A stretch of 64,000 nt of DNA from Microplitis mediator (GCF_029852145.1 NC_079973.1:20106422-20170421); one strand, 5' to 3'. Positions 1 to 12,024 are shown, counted from the first letter of the stretch. A program made the numbers and translations. The notes: a model not told the origin generated them from the letters alone.

Positions 1-32
1 CAACTCTTTACCTGAACAGATCGTCTTATGCG
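1..32 (-). promoter_or_regulatory. Conserved OR upstream block of a ninth gene off the left edge (partial)
   Basis: Bases 1-30 match the distal half of the block found upstream of OR-1 (5774-5802). The match continues rightwards to about base 150, aligning with 5774-5924. In every other case this block sits 235-310 bases upstream of an OR start codon on the minus strand, so the start of another receptor gene is predicted roughly 250 bases to the left of the window. The proximal half (the GTAGTGGGG part) is outside the window. Confidence 0.7.
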
Positions 33-276
33 AAAAAATAATAATTTCTTATGCGTATACGCACCTTACAGTTGGAATGGAGAATACGTAACACATATCT
101 ACTTTTATAATTTATCAGTCTTCAACTGTTTTTTGTTCAGTACTCATTTGTTTTACCGATCTTGGAAATACAATAAAACTCGGTTTCATTTATTAATAGT
201 GTTTTTTATTTATTCTATTTATTTTACTAGTCATTATAACATTCAAAGTCATTTATTTTTTTTTTTAAATATGAAT

Positions 277-3200
277 TCAGGGATCAGAATCAAAAGTTTT
301 TAGCAATAAATAATAAGAGATTGTTGTATTTATCACCTGAAAATTAATAGTATAATAATTATCAACTAATTTTAATTCATATTAATACGACTGTTAAATA
401 CTTACTGACACAAACATATCGATTGATACAGGTGAAAAGTTGCAAGCTGTTAATACCAGTGGTTTTTGTGAAAGCATAATTATTATTGAAGTCATAGTAC
501 GTTTATTTCCAAGCCAATTGGTGGCATATATAGTGTCTATTAATTTTTCACTCTATTGAAATAAATGCTAATTGGGAATCCATTTAGTAGTATTATTATT
601 TATAAATTTGTTTAGTTTACCTCAGTTGTTAACTGTGATCCAGCCCATGCGAAAATAAAAATTTGTGTTAATTTTAATCCAGCATGTGTTGCACACAAAA
701 CCATTACAGTGAATGGTATAGATTTTACCTGTTAAATGATTAACAATTTCGATACTTTTTTTTCGTTTAATTTTTGGCATATGTTTAGAGATAATATGAC
801 TTCAAATTAATCCCGGGTTAAAAATAAAACTTGATTTAGATTTGGTTTACCAAGTCGAAATTTGCAGCCATTTTTCACAAGACAAATTCGACTTTTTTTT
901 ACGGATGTATATGAAATGCATTGAGTTTTCGCCTTGGTTTAGACTTAAGTGACTTACTTAATGTACGTGAAGATCGGAACGTTTTTCGTGAAACGAAAAT
1001 AAAAAACAAAACGAAAAGTAAAAAATCTACTGGATCTTAATTTTTGTAATGTTTTGTATACGCGCTAATATATCAGCCGGGAATTGCAGGCCACTCCTAA
1101 CTACCCCTTCAGCAGTCAAATTACATAAATTTTTCATTTTCGTTGCGTGAAAAACGTTCCGTTCTTCAGGTACATCTTACTTAGTCACGATTTAAGACGA
1201 AAAAGTCAAGATCAAGTCTCATTTTAGTCAAGTGAATAGTATTAATCAAAGTATCCAATCTTGTAAAGTATACTACATCTTTTCAATAATAATTTAGTCG
1301 ATTATTTTTATAACTCTGACTGCATGACGGTGATTTTAGCCGTTTTTCTCTGTGCATTGATTGCGTAATAGTACATTGTATAGCGAGTGGGCAAGGTGAG
1401 TTTTTATCTGGAAAGCACAATGTTTTTAACACGATTCGTAGACGCACACGCATGAACGCCAGCGTTATTTTTGACGGATAATGATTGAGCCCTCGTGCTA
1501 TGCTATAAAATTTATTCTAGTGAAATTGATTTTGACGAATTAGTATATCAGCAAAGTAAACCCTAAATCAGATGGAGTTATGTATGATACTAGTTCTTGA
1601 CTGCTCTCACTATTCATTTTTTATTTTACTTTAACCTTTCGTTATTCGCGTCCACTCGCCCGACGATTTTTATCGAACGGCGAGCACTGTGCCGCCCATG
1701 CTAAAGGAAATGCGACGTTGCGAAATTATAATGCTATAATGAATTATTTCTTACAGTAACAACATTAAGTTTGGCAACGTGGTCACAAAAATTGAATCAA
1801 CGATTTAACTCGCATAATGAGCACTGTGCCGCTTTTTCACATTCTTGTAATACATAAATATACTTTTTTTATATTTAAAATGGATATTTATCAATTATAA
1901 TCATATTTAACAAAAATATAGATTTCAAAAAGAGAATTGGCTAAGTATAAAGTCACAAATACCCATACCAGTAATTTTTATTGCAATTTTAGTCAAAAAA
2001 GCGGCGTCACACAATTAGCGCGAGTAACGAAAGGTCAATGAATAGAAAATAATTAACGCATTTATACTTAGACACTGGCATGAAAGTTGTTAAATTCATT
2101 GTACTAACCATTCTATATATATTTAGTGTCGAGATTTTTTGCTCTTGTGATAATAGTAGAGTTTGTTTTTAAGAACGATCGAACATGACTTTAGACAAAT
2201 GCGATTATATATTCAAATGCGGTTGTTCACGGCCCCAATTATCAAATGCTTTTGAAGAAGACAGGAAGCCATTTACCCTGATAGCCATACCTTACTCAGT
2301 AAGGTCTGCAGAGCAACACTTTCGGCTAACTTAACGAGAAAGTTTTTGGCAAACCTTAGCTGGATAATACTTTCCTTCAAGTTGGCTTCAGAATACGGCA
2401 GTAGCTTGAATGTAAGTAGACAGAAAAACTTGCCATTAATTTGAAGTGAAACTTTCAATCAACTTAGCGTCATTGTCTGACAGTAATACTTGTAATCAAA
2501 TTAAAATCAACTTAACAGACAATTTACTGTCAACTTAAAAGTAACCTGCTTGCTCTCCAACACTTTCCTTTAAGTTAACTTTAAAATACGGCAGTAGCTT
2601 GTAGTTAACTTACGGTTAGGGTGGCTACCAAGGTACTTTTTGACAAATTATTAATCACCGATCGGTAAATGACCATTTAGGATTTGCTATGCAGATAGGA
2701 TAAGGCGATAATAGATACGATAAAGATGGGTTTAGACTTACAAAGATTTGTAGGTCTTAAAAAGTTTTTTTACAACTTCTCGCTAAGAAAATCGACGATT
2801 TTCGAAAAATTCGGGAAGTTATTGTTTTCACCCCGACTTGCGAAACCCGAAATTTCATCAGATGTCGACGTTTTGAGGTCCTAGGAAGCTATTCCAACTA
2901 TTTTCAGAATGACGTCCGAGTGTGTGTGTGTGTGTGTGTTTCGAAAAAACCGTTTTTTAGCATTTCTTTCTCCCACGATATCTCACGAACGAACTGACCG
3001 ATTTTGATGGTTGAGGTGGCACTTGACGTATTCTATTGAGTTCTAGAGCTGATAAGATTTTGGGATTTTTTAGTTCAGTTGTTTCAAAGATATTCGCAAA
3101 AAACCGGTTTTTACCGTTTCTTTCTCCCACGATAACTCTCGAACAAATTATCCGATTGAGATGGCTAAGGCAGCAATCGACGCGTTTTATTGAGTTCTAG

Positions 3201-4026
3201 AGCTGATTAGATTTTGAAATCGAATGATTCATATTTTTTGTAGATATCTGAAAAAAAACGTTTTTCACTATTTTTTAAATCAACGATATCTCGTAAACGA
3301 ATTGACCGATTAAGACAGTTGAGGTAGCAATCGACGTGTTTTATCAAGTTCTAAAGCTGATTAAATTTTGAAATTGATTTATCCAGTCGTTTTTGAGAAA
3401 TTTCAAAAAAACCCAAAAAAAAATTTTTTTGGAATTCTTTCGTCAACGGTTTCTCTTAAACGAATGAACCGATTTTGATGGTTGAGGTGGCATTCGACGC
3501 GGCTTATAAAGTTTTAGAGCTGATTAGATTTTGGAATCAATCCATCAAGCAAATTAAAAGTTATCCACCCTTTCGATTAAGCTCAAGATTTTTACAGCTT
3601 CACGATATTAACAAGCCGCGTCGAATGACACTTCAAAGATGAAAATCTGTTCATCCGTTCAAGAGTTATGAATATTTACACACATACATACGTACGTACG
3701 TACACACATCTATACACTCGGACATCATCGTGAAATTAGTCAGGATAGCTTCTTAGAACCTTAAAACGTCAAAATCTGATAGAAATTATGTTTTTGCAAA
3801 TCGGACCGAAACCAATAACTTCCCGAATTTTCGAAAATTTCCAATTTTCTTAGTGGGAAGTTAAGAAAAATTTTTTTTTTCGTAATTCGCCAATATTTTT
3901 GAGTCTACTTAATCAAATGATTTGAAATTTTCAGAAAAGTTGATGGCCAACAAGCTCTTTCGATTGCCGCCTTAACTATCCAAATTGGTTCATTCGTTAA
4001 AAAGTTATAGAGCGATCACACACATA

Positions 4027-4073
<47 letters not shown>

Positions 4074-5495
4074 GGACATCATTCTGAAAATAGTCAGAAT
4101 AGCTTCCGAGGACCTCAAAACGTTGACATCTGAAGAAATTTCGATTTTCGAAAATCGGGGTGAAAACAATAACTTCCCGAATTTTTCGAAAATCGTCGAT
4201 TTTCTTAGCGGGAAGTTAAAAAAATTTAACACCAACTATTTTTGGATTGAAAAACGTTCCAATCATTCTAGATGATTGGAATTAAAAATTTAGCATCATA
4301 AACACAATTACTTAATTTTCTGAGTGTATATATACACAATAAAAAATATTGTGTAAAATCAACACAGTTTGTGTGTTGAAAATGGTTGACATGAAATTTG
4401 TGTTGAAATTTCGACACAAACTTTGTGTTAGTTTAACACACTACAATTTTTAATACAAACCGTTTTCGACACAAATACACAAAATTTTTTACTGTGTACG
4501 GGAACTAAAATTTCCCAAAAAAAGCAGTGATCAGCACATATATATTAAAAAAAACAATGTATATATTTTTCTTACATACGACAGCTGAAAAATAACAGCA
4601 CAGAGTATGATTGCATTGGTGCCCATAGACCAAAGTATAATTGGTCCATAAACTTTTTCAATTTTCTTCCGACATTGTATCAATACTTCATATTGGAGTA
4701 CACAATATCGTATAGTTGCTTCACTATTTTCCTCATTAAAACATGTCATGTGGTGCGAAATGTCACGTATCATACCGATTATTTGAAACACATAATAAAC
4801 GTAAAGACTATCTATACTCGCAGTTACTGATATAATACTAAATGTTGTTACACATTCATTCGAAAAATGACAATAGTATAAAAAACCACCAGGAGTTTGT
4901 ACCCAAGGATATTCAGTTGAATAAATAAGATTGTGTTTAATAGGTCGTACATGATGTCTCCATTGGCTGATTAACGACATTATAGGCGTCATTGTGTAAG
5001 AAGTACAAGATATTATAACAAAACACGTTGCAATTTTACACAAACGTCGGAATCTTGTTATCCCATTTAAAATAACACTTGATAGCTCGGATTTTTCTAT
5101 TAATTCATCGATATATGGATCGAGGATTGTATGTAGGTCATTAATATCTTTACGATTGATAATGAAACATAATATCTTGCAGTATAAAAAATATATAAAG
5201 TATTAACTTCTTATATAAACATGAACTATAAAATATAATATCATACTTTTGTTATAACAGTTGAATACCCCACAAGAGAAGCTAAACCTTTAGTGGCAAG
5301 AAAGATATTTGAAATATGAGTTTTGAAAAAATTAACGACACCAATAAGTGGTAGTATATAGAAAGAAAGGTGTATGAATAATAATGATCGGAATAAAATA
5401 TTTGAATTTTCCGTATTCCAGAACCCAATAATACAAAGTAAACGCCGTATCAGAGTTTGCATTTTCATATATTCTAATCGGTTTCCGACAATCAT
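277..5495 (-). CDS. OR-1: odorant receptor (7tm_6 family), five exons, 387 aa
   Basis: Ligand-binding subunit of an insect odorant-gated cation channel, expected to act with Orco in sensory neuron dendrites. Exons in transcript order: 5495-5247, 5175-4576, 728-621, 552-406 and 336-277; all introns are phase 0 with GT/AG ends. The protein has no signal peptide and about seven hydrophobic segments: near residues 37-58, 66-82, 129-151, 183-212, 259-282, 286-312 and 354-380. Family landmarks are YGPIILW at the start of the fifth segment, FQLS at the end of exon 2, and the C-terminal sequence SQKPLVLTAC followed by TTISYYLLLKTF. Intron 2 is unusually long (3.8 kb) and holds a large fold-back repeat and several MITEs. 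The start is the ATG aligned with all paralogues (MIVGNRLEY). Exon 1 is almost the same as that of OR-2. Exact ligand unknown. Confidence 0.92.
811..1240. repeat. CCCGGG-ended MITE copy with a nested second MITE
   Basis: Lies in intron 2 of OR-1. The left end (CCCGGGTTAAAAATAAAACT) matches the element at 51760-52190, including the recurring words ACTTGGTTTA and AAGTCGAAA. It is interrupted at 961-1175 by another element whose 27-base ends (ATGTACGTGAAGATCGGAAC and its inverted partner at 1148-1175) are inverted repeats. The right boundary of the outer copy is not clear. Confidence 0.6.
1631..2038. repeat. MITE with TTAACCTTTCGTTATTCGCG ends
   Basis: The left end at 1631-1650 and the right end at 2018-2038 are inverted repeats of about 20 bases with few mismatches. 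The interior of about 370 bases has no coding potential and repeats GAGCACTGTGCCGC twice. It lies in intron 2 of OR-1. The ends resemble those of the small fold-back at 52398-52513. Confidence 0.65.
2774..4216. mobile_element. Large fold-back element (AACTTCCCGC family) with internal tandem units
   Basis: Fills much of OR-1 intron 2. The left arm (2774-2930) and right arm (4060-4216) are inverted copies carrying AGATGTCGACGTTTTGAGGT and ending in the AACTTCTCGCTAAG type. Between them are four imperfect units of about 157 bases (near 2990, 3145, 3300 and 3463), each with a GACCGATTTTGATGGTTGAG-like start and an AGTTCTAGAGCTGATTAGAT-like end. An additional right-arm copy lies at 3710-3865. GT and CA runs flank the arms. 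No transposase is visible, so it is non-autonomous. A second copy is at 62995-63866. Confidence 0.75.
4019..4072. repeat. (CA)n microsatellite
   Basis: Nearly pure CA run of about 50 bases, joined to the right arm of the large fold-back. A (GT)n run at 2922-2939 mirrors it on the left arm. Confidence 0.95.
4331..4499. repeat. Short MITE with TGTGTTGAA words
   Basis: Begins TACACAATAAAAAATATTGT and ends with an ACTGTGTAC inverted partner. The interior alternates TTTGTGTTGAAA and its complement. It has the same family structure as 58318-58664. It lies just beyond the donor of OR-1 exon 2, at the start of intron 2. Confidence 0.7.
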
Positions 5496-5694
5496 ATTCG
5501 CTTACAATGTATAAAATATATGACGTAAAGAGTTAATAGCCTAATTGATACTAGCATTAAATGAAACAGTTGTTCTGATATATTATGCCAGAGAATATAG
5601 AGAAAAAAAATAATTCCGAGAAGTAATAATCAATTAGTATTATAGAAGTTAATTATGTACTTAATATCTTGAGGATAAGCTGGTAATCGCCGCT

Positions 5695-5802
5695 AATTGA
5701 CATGATAGTTATCGTAATGGATTTAATATTGATTAGAAAATGTATATGCAGTAGTGGGGGTGTCAGTCTTAGTTCAACTCTTTACCTGAACAGATCGTCT
5801 TA
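5695..5802 (-). promoter_or_regulatory. Conserved upstream block of OR-1
   Basis: The plus-strand core at 5751-5802 starts GTAGTGGGGGTGTCAGTCTT and ends ACCTGAACAGATCG. It lies 256-307 bases upstream of the OR-1 ATG. A weaker conserved stretch (TGACATGATAGTTATCG, then TATTGATTAGAAAA) lies between it and the gene. The position and repetition before all eight genes indicate a core promoter or 5' UTR; no transcription start is proven. Confidence 0.6.
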
Positions 5803-6522
5803 TTATAAGAAATAATAATTTCTTATACGTATACGCATCCTACGGTTGGAATGATCAATACTTAACGAATATCTACTTTTATAATTTATCAGACTTCAAC
5901 TGTTTTTTGTTCAGTACTCATTTAAAATAAAAATAATTTAAGCAAATTTTTTTTTATATTATCAAGCACGTGTTAGTGTTTTCTTGTAAAAACAATAAAA
6001 CACTATTAATTACTACTTTTGATTATTTCTTTTCCGGTCTTCATGAAAACGATAAATTTTTGTTTTTTTACTTCATGTGTCGTGAGTTTTTCAGCAGTTT
6101 AATTGATTTAAATTAAGATTTTTTGTAATGCATGATAATATTACACGAATACTATGATGATTATAAGTTTTTAATAGTAATATAAAAAAATGAAATAACA
6201 CTCGCAATCTATAAAGACAATATCGACACTTTTAGTGATTTTTTTTTTATTTAAACTCCGTCAAATATGAATGTTTACCACTGTTACGACTAGTGAACTT
6301 TGTGAAAACATTAGAGTCAATATCGTAGTATCTCTAGTTTTTTTTTAATATTTGACTATGCACTTACGTTATTTCAATTATTTGCTATACTTTGTAAAAT
6401 AAATAAAAAGTTAAACTATATTTGATGACATTTGTGTATTCGATGATTTCAAGAGGGGTTTGTGTTTTTTTTTTTCCTTTCGCAATTGAGAGAAGGAACT
6501 CAGCCTTGTAGGAAAAAAAATA

Positions 6523-6880
6523 TTGACAACGGGGCCGGTCTTGGCACAATACTGGGCTACCCAGGCTCGGCCTCCAAAGGTTAGTCCGAGATTCGACCAA
6601 CGTTCAAGTGACGAGCCTCGGTTTGCCAGTCTTGGGCCAAGATTCAGCCACTACTCAAGTGACAAGCCTTGTTTTGCCAGTCTTGGGCCAAGATTTAACA
6701 GACATTTAATTGACAAGCCTTGGTTTGCCAGTCTTGGACCAAGATTCAGCCAGTACTCAAGTGACAAGCCTCGGTTTGCCAGTCTTGGGACAAGGTTCAG
6801 CCATTACTCAAGTGACAAGCCTTGGCTTGCCAGTTTTGGTCCAAGAATCAGTCAATACTCAAGTAACAAGCCCTGATTTA
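6523..6880 (+). repeat. 51-base minisatellite, about 5 units
   Basis: The sequence reads open on the plus strand as imperfect 17-residue units of the form SSDKPRFASLGPRFSHY. The unit at DNA level contains GACAAGCCTTGGTTTGCCAG. The same TTGGGCCAA and CTTGGCACAATACTGG words recur at 7140-7380, so the open frame is probably a by-product of a 51-base period rather than a protein. It lies between OR-1 and OR-2. Confidence 0.8.
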
Positions 6881-6925
6881 CCAGTCTAAATAACAAATAG
6901 TACCTTAAAACGTCTGGCTTCTATG

Positions 6926-7105
6926 AATAGTGTAACAGCCTAGTGGATAAGACACTTGCCTAGCAGCTATGAAGGACCAGGTTCGAGACCTAGCAAATGC
7001 AAAAAAAATTAGTTTCATCGATCTATCTGATTTCTCTGTGTACAAATTTATTTCCATATGTTACCATCACGCACATGTCTACTAATATTTTTTTTTTTTT
7101 TTTTA
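6926..7105 (+). mobile_element. tRNA-derived SINE-like element
   Basis: Contains an A-box-like stretch (CAGCCTAGTGGATAAGAC) and a good B box (GGTTCGAGACC) at the usual spacing. A non-tRNA body ending in a long T run follows. The tRNA cloverleaf is imperfect, so this is a SINE head or tRNA pseudogene rather than a working tRNA. It sits inside the TTGGGCCAA-rich repeat region. Confidence 0.5.
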
Positions 7106-7385
7106 ATTTATTTTTAATAAGTATAGGTGCTTATTCAGCAACAGTCTTGGCACAATACTGGCTCTCGATATTGGGCCAATACTTAGATGCATTCTTGGCA
7201 CAACACTGTCACTCAAGCTTGGCTCGGTGTTATTGCACACCTCAAGCGCGAAAGCGCAGGTGTGCTTTATGGATCATTTCGATGCTTAGACTTGGGCCAA
7301 GCTTGGATTTCAAGCTTCCCCCAGAGTCTTGCACCAAGCCTTGGCCAAGCTTGGGCCTATTGTTTTTTCCAATAAGGGCAACGGT
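7106..7385. repeat. TTGGGCCAA-rich repeat region
   Basis: Continuation of the 6523-6880 sequence type beyond the SINE-like insert. It is full of TTGGGCCAA and CTTGGCC palindromic words. Short open frames on both strands here look like shadows of the repeat. Confidence 0.6.
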
Positions 7386-8472
7386 CTTTGTTGCACTTGT
7401 ACAATAAACGGATGCTCTGTCCAAATTTTCTCTCAACGAAATGAAAATTTTTAATGAATTAAACCGAGGGTCGTTATATTATGAAGTAGTTCATCGATCC
7501 TTGGTACATATCTTGTGATAAAAGCTTTCATTTGTGACAAAACGTGGACAAAATTATTTGCAAAACGCTGTTAATGTAGAAATCAGGCATGATATCCAAC
7601 GCGATTATTTTTTTTTTTTGGATTTTCCACTTTTTCAGAGCGCCCTTTCTTCAATAAATGGTAATTTATTCGGACGTAGCGATGCAAAACTGAAAAGATA
7701 AATTTTTTCTCAGGTGATAATTTAATAATTCTTGATAATCGTTGAAAAATAAACTACACTAAACAAAGTTTGTTGCGCGAGCCAAAGGAGAGTGCGGCAA
7801 ACACAAGTCTAATGGATATTTTTACTTATTCCACAAGCCTTATCTTCATATAGGTATGACCATAGAATACTTGCAGCATCTTTAGTAGTAATCTTAGTCA
7901 AGATATTCAAATATCTGTTTAATCTCTCGCTATATAGTTTCTAAAATTAGTTCGGTTTTCAGTAAAAAAATACTTTAGATTGTAAGGACATTTTACTAAG
8001 TATTTATTTGTTTGTTTCGAATATATAACATTTGAAATATAATATATTTCTTAATAATCATACTCATCATAAATTTTAACATAAACTATGATTTGATGAA
8101 TTTATTGATTAAATATTTCAACTTTACAATTAAGACTCTCTATTTTCAAACGTTGTAAGTTCAAATGTTTCGAAAATCTATTAAGATAATAACTAATTTA
8201 TCATTTATTTTAATGAACACTAATTCTTTATTGTTCCTTAATGACTGAAATTTTAACTTTTTTGATTAATAAAAATTTTTCTCCGAATTCAAAAGTCGTT
8301 TTTTTTTTTTTTAATCATGTATTTGTTAGCAATCACAACGTTTTTGAATAGCAGACGTCAATTATAACCTTCTACTTTTATATACTACAGTAATAATTAT
8401 GAAGATTTTTACGATACTCGAAAGTATTTGAATGAGAGTACTTGTTTTTTGATATTGTTCCGTTAAATGCAT
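7386..8472. other. OR-1/OR-2 spacer, nothing coding seen
   Basis: AT-rich DNA between the repeat region and the last exon of OR-2. One GCGCGAGCCAAAGGAGAG motif near 7775-7792 belongs to the small repeat family described at 14086-14208. No open frame here shows OR similarity. Confidence 0.6.
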
Positions 8473-11400
8473 TTATGCATCGGGATCGAAGTTTTTCAAT
8501 AATAGAAAATATGATATTGTCGTATTCATAACCTAAGCAATGATAAAAGATAACAGTTACAACCTATATAAATTTATTTAAATAAATAAAATAATTAATA
8601 AACACTCACTGCTGAAAACATTTCGATTGATATAGTTGAATAGCTGCATGCTGTAACAACCAGTGGTCTTTGAGTAAGCATAATTATTATTGAAGTCGAA
8701 ATACGTTTATTTCCAATCCAATCCGCAGCATAGATTGTGTCTATTAATTTATGACTCTGTCGAAATAAGTTTAAAGTTAAAATTCATTTGAATAATCTTA
8801 TTATTTTGATATAAAAAAAAATTACCTCAGTAGTGAATTTTGATGCTGCCCATGCGAACATAAAAATTTGTGTTACTTTGAAACTAACATATGCGGCACA
8901 TAATACCATTGTAAGAAATGGTATAGCTTTAGCCTATTAAATTACAATTAATATTTATAGATTCTTTTAATATTTAACTTTTAAATTCACCTTTTAAAAT
9001 AATCACTGTACGGAAAATATTGTTCGAGATAACGAAAAAAAAAAATACTGTTAAAGTTTAAGCTCTCATTTTTTACAAAGTGTTCAAAACTCCTGAAAGC
9101 TCTTTAGTTATTCCCTAGCGGATCCGAATCACGGTAAATTGCCGTAATTTGCGGCAAATTGTGACCTTTTACCGTAATTTACTGCAAAATACCGTAATTC
9201 ACGGTAAATTACGGCAAAACACCGTAAATTTACGGCAAAGGCCGAATTTTACCGTAAATTACGGTAATTTCCCGTAATTCGGATCCGCTAGGGAATAACT
9301 AAAGAGCTTTCTCTTTACTTCAATAGGAAACCGAAAATTACGATGCGGCGGTTGTTAATATTAATATTAAGAGCCCAAACTTCAACAGTATTATTTTTAA
9401 CTCATTTCGAACAATCTTATCCACATAATTTTTGAAAAAAAAAATAGTCGACTTTTTTGAATCAGTCTAATATATACATAAAGCATTCTAACGTCTGAGT
9501 TATGACGGTTTTACATTTGACGATGTAAATTATTAATGACGCGATAACTTTATCTTTATCACAATTGACAATAATTTGAAATTTCTAATAATCAGCATTG
9601 AAACGGCAATTTTTGACATTTATTTAGTCAATTTTATTGACATATTTAATTTAATCATTCTTAATTAATGACATGCATAAAATATAGTTTTTTTTTAAAT
9701 TAGATATTTTGAATTTTCTTACATGAGACAGTTGAAAAATAAGTCCACACAATACAATTGCGTTGGTTCCCATAGACCAGAGTATTATTGGACCAAAAAC
9801 CTTATCGACTTTATTTCGGCATTTAAGTAATACTTCATACTGGCGTACGCATCGTCGAATAGTTTCTTCACAATTTTCATCAGTAAAAGATGATATGTTA
9901 TATGAAATATCCCGTATCATACCGACCATTTGAAATACATAATAAACAAAAAGACTATCTACTCCAGCTGTTACAGTGATAATACTAAATGTCGTAAAAT
10001 ATTCATTTAAAATTTGACAATAGAATATAAAACCACTAGGAGATCGTTCCCAAGGATAAATCACAGGATAGAGATGAAGAAATTTTAAAGGTCTTTGGTG
10101 TCGGTATTGACTGATTATAGTCATAATAGGAATTATTGCATACAAAGTAGATGATGTTGTTACACAACCCGTCAATCCTGCACATAGTCCTCGAAAAATT
10201 GAAACTCCTTTTAAAAGGTCATTTGATACTCCAGATTTCTCAACTAATCCATCGATATAAGGCTCGAGAATCGCATGTAGCTCATTTAAGTCTTTACGAT
10301 TAATCATGAAACATATCATCTTGCAGGATAACAAATATGAAAAATAGTATAAAATATATATCGTTATTATCCTAAAATACAGTTTCACTAATTTTTTACC
10401 ATAAAAAATAAAAATTCAGAAATCATTAGATTAAAAAAAAAAGAAAATAAAATATTCATAAAAAAATATTACTTTTTAAAAAAAAAATTACAGTAATAAA
10501 TTTTTTAGTTCTGATTCGAATATTTGTAAAAAATAAATGCAGGGGAGACCGGGGCACGAAGGCTCTCTTAGCCGGTTTTTTCTTCTTGTGGCTTTTGACC
10601 ATCAAATTCGTTTATATTCCGTCTATTTCGGAAGAATCAGTCGAAATTTTGAAAAAAATCGAAAAAAAAATTTTTTAGTCTGGGGCACGAAGGCCCCCTC
10701 CCCAAAAAATTATAAAAAAATTTTTTTTTTATTTCCCGTCAAGTTATGACCACTACAATGTTTTTATCATATTTTAGGTAAATAAGTGATATGTGGGGTA
10801 AAATGGACCACCCGAAAAAAAGAATTTTAACGAAAAAATTAACTTGACGGAAAATAAAAAAAAAATAATTTTTTCGTTACAATTTTTTTTTTCGAGTGGT
10901 TCATTTTGCCCCACATATCACATATTGACCTAAAATATAATAAAACCATTATAAAGGTCATAATTTGACGGAAAATGAAAAAAAAAATAATTTTTTTGTT
11001 ATAATTTTTTTTATCGAGTGGTCGATTTTACCCCTTATATCACATATTGGCCAAAAATATGATTAAAACATTATCGAGTGGTCATAACTTGACGGAAATC
11101 CAAAAAAAATTTTTTACCTAATTTTTGAGGGGGGCCTTCGTACCCCAGGGGGCCATAGCACCCCGGTCTCCCCTATTTATAGAAACAAATATTCTAAATA
11201 TCTCAAAAAAATTTCGTACACAATGTTTAAAAAAAAAAATAACACTTTTTCAGTCCTTATAAACTGATAGAAGTAATTCCGATATTTAATGATTTGATGA
11301 TGACGATGTTTTGTTTCATAAATCCGGCGAAAAAATGTTGAAAAAAGAAAGTATTGAAAAATATTGACTTTTCTATGTTTTATAGTAAAAAGTGAGTGAG

Positions 11401-11828
11401 ATTACACTTGTGCATACCCTGATTTAAAAAAATTATCTAAAAAAATTAGAAATGATTCAAAACAATTCAAAAAAATTCAATTTTAATACTACATAGATTC
11501 ATTCGTCATTAGTAAATCATTTTCTTTAATCAGGGTAACTACCATGCACACATAAATTATATAAAAAATAATACCATACTTTCATAATAACTGTTGAATA
11601 TCCCACAAGAACACTTAAACCTTTGGTAGCAAGAAAGATATTTGAAATGTGAGTTTTGAAAAAATTAACAACCCCAATAAGTGGGAGTATAAAGAAAGAA
11701 AGGTGTACAAGTAGTAATGATCGGAATAATACACTAGAATTTTTTGTATTCCAGAACCCAATAATAAAAAGTAAACGCCTTATCAAAGTTTGAAATCTCA
11801 CATACCCTAACCGATTATCGACAATCAT
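8473..11828 (-). CDS. OR-2: odorant receptor (7tm_6 family), five exons, 386 aa
   Basis: Exons: 11828-11580, 10319-9723, 8933-8826, 8756-8610 and 8532-8473, all in phase 0. Exon 2 contains the second-half landmarks VFGPIILWSMGTNAIVLC and FQLSH. Exon 3 reads AKAIPFLTMVLCAAY, exon 4 TQRPLVVTACSYS, and exon 5 ends LLLKNFDPDA before TAA. Seven hydrophobic segments and a cytoplasmic-type N terminus are as in OR-1. Exon 1 is nearly the same as in OR-1 (MIVDNRLGY, GFWNTKNS), which marks a recent duplication, although exon 2 is more diverged. Intron 1 holds two MITEs (10541-11174 and 11415-11537) and intron 2 holds a fold-back (9095-9311). Ligand unknown. Confidence 0.93.
9095..9311. repeat. Fold-back element with GGATCCG and ACGGTAAATT words
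   Basis: The ends are long inverted repeats: GAAAGCTCTTTAGTTATTCC at 9095 and its inverted partner ending at 9311, then CCTAGCGGATCCGAAT. The interior is made of ACGGTAAATTACGG-type words in both orientations. A longer relative is at 55668-56104. It lies in intron 2 of OR-2. Confidence 0.8.
10541..11174. repeat. MITE with AGGGGAGACCGGGG ends
   Basis: Terminal inverted repeats AGGGGAGACCGGGG at 10541 and CCCCGGTCTCCCCT ending at 11174. The interior has two to three copies of a TCATAACTTGACGGAAA and GTGGTCGATTTTACCCC theme in both orientations. A short open frame at 10537-10749 is inside it and is not credible as a gene. It lies in intron 1 of OR-2. Confidence 0.8.
11415..11537. repeat. Small MITE with TACCCTGATT ends
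   Basis: TACCCTGATT at 11415 pairs with AATCAGGGTA ending at 11537. The AT-rich interior repeats AATTCAAAA. It lies about 40 bases from the OR-2 exon 1 donor. A second copy is at 13578-13714 in OR-3. Confidence 0.7.
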
Positions 11829-12024
11829 ATTCGCGTATTATTCTTAAAATAGATGACAAGAAGAGTTCAAAGACTTATTGAAACTGGCATTAAATAAAAT
11901 TGTGGTTTCGATATTACGCCAGGGACTATATTGAGTATAAAGAATAAGGAGAAGTAATAATCAATTTTTATTATAAAAGTTAATTATCTACTGAGTAGCT
12001 TGAGCATAAATTGATGATTGTCGT

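Noticed and set aside
28..303. Plus-strand open frame of 91 residues
   Set aside because: It overlaps the OR-1 terminal exon on the other strand and the upstream block of the next gene; composition is AT-rich noncoding.
3985..4275. Open frames with long Thr-His or Val-Cys runs
   Set aside because: Translation of a CA microsatellite and fold-back arm.
10537..10749. Open frame beginning MQGRPGHEGS
   Set aside because: Lies wholly inside a MITE with AGGGGAGACCGGGG ends.
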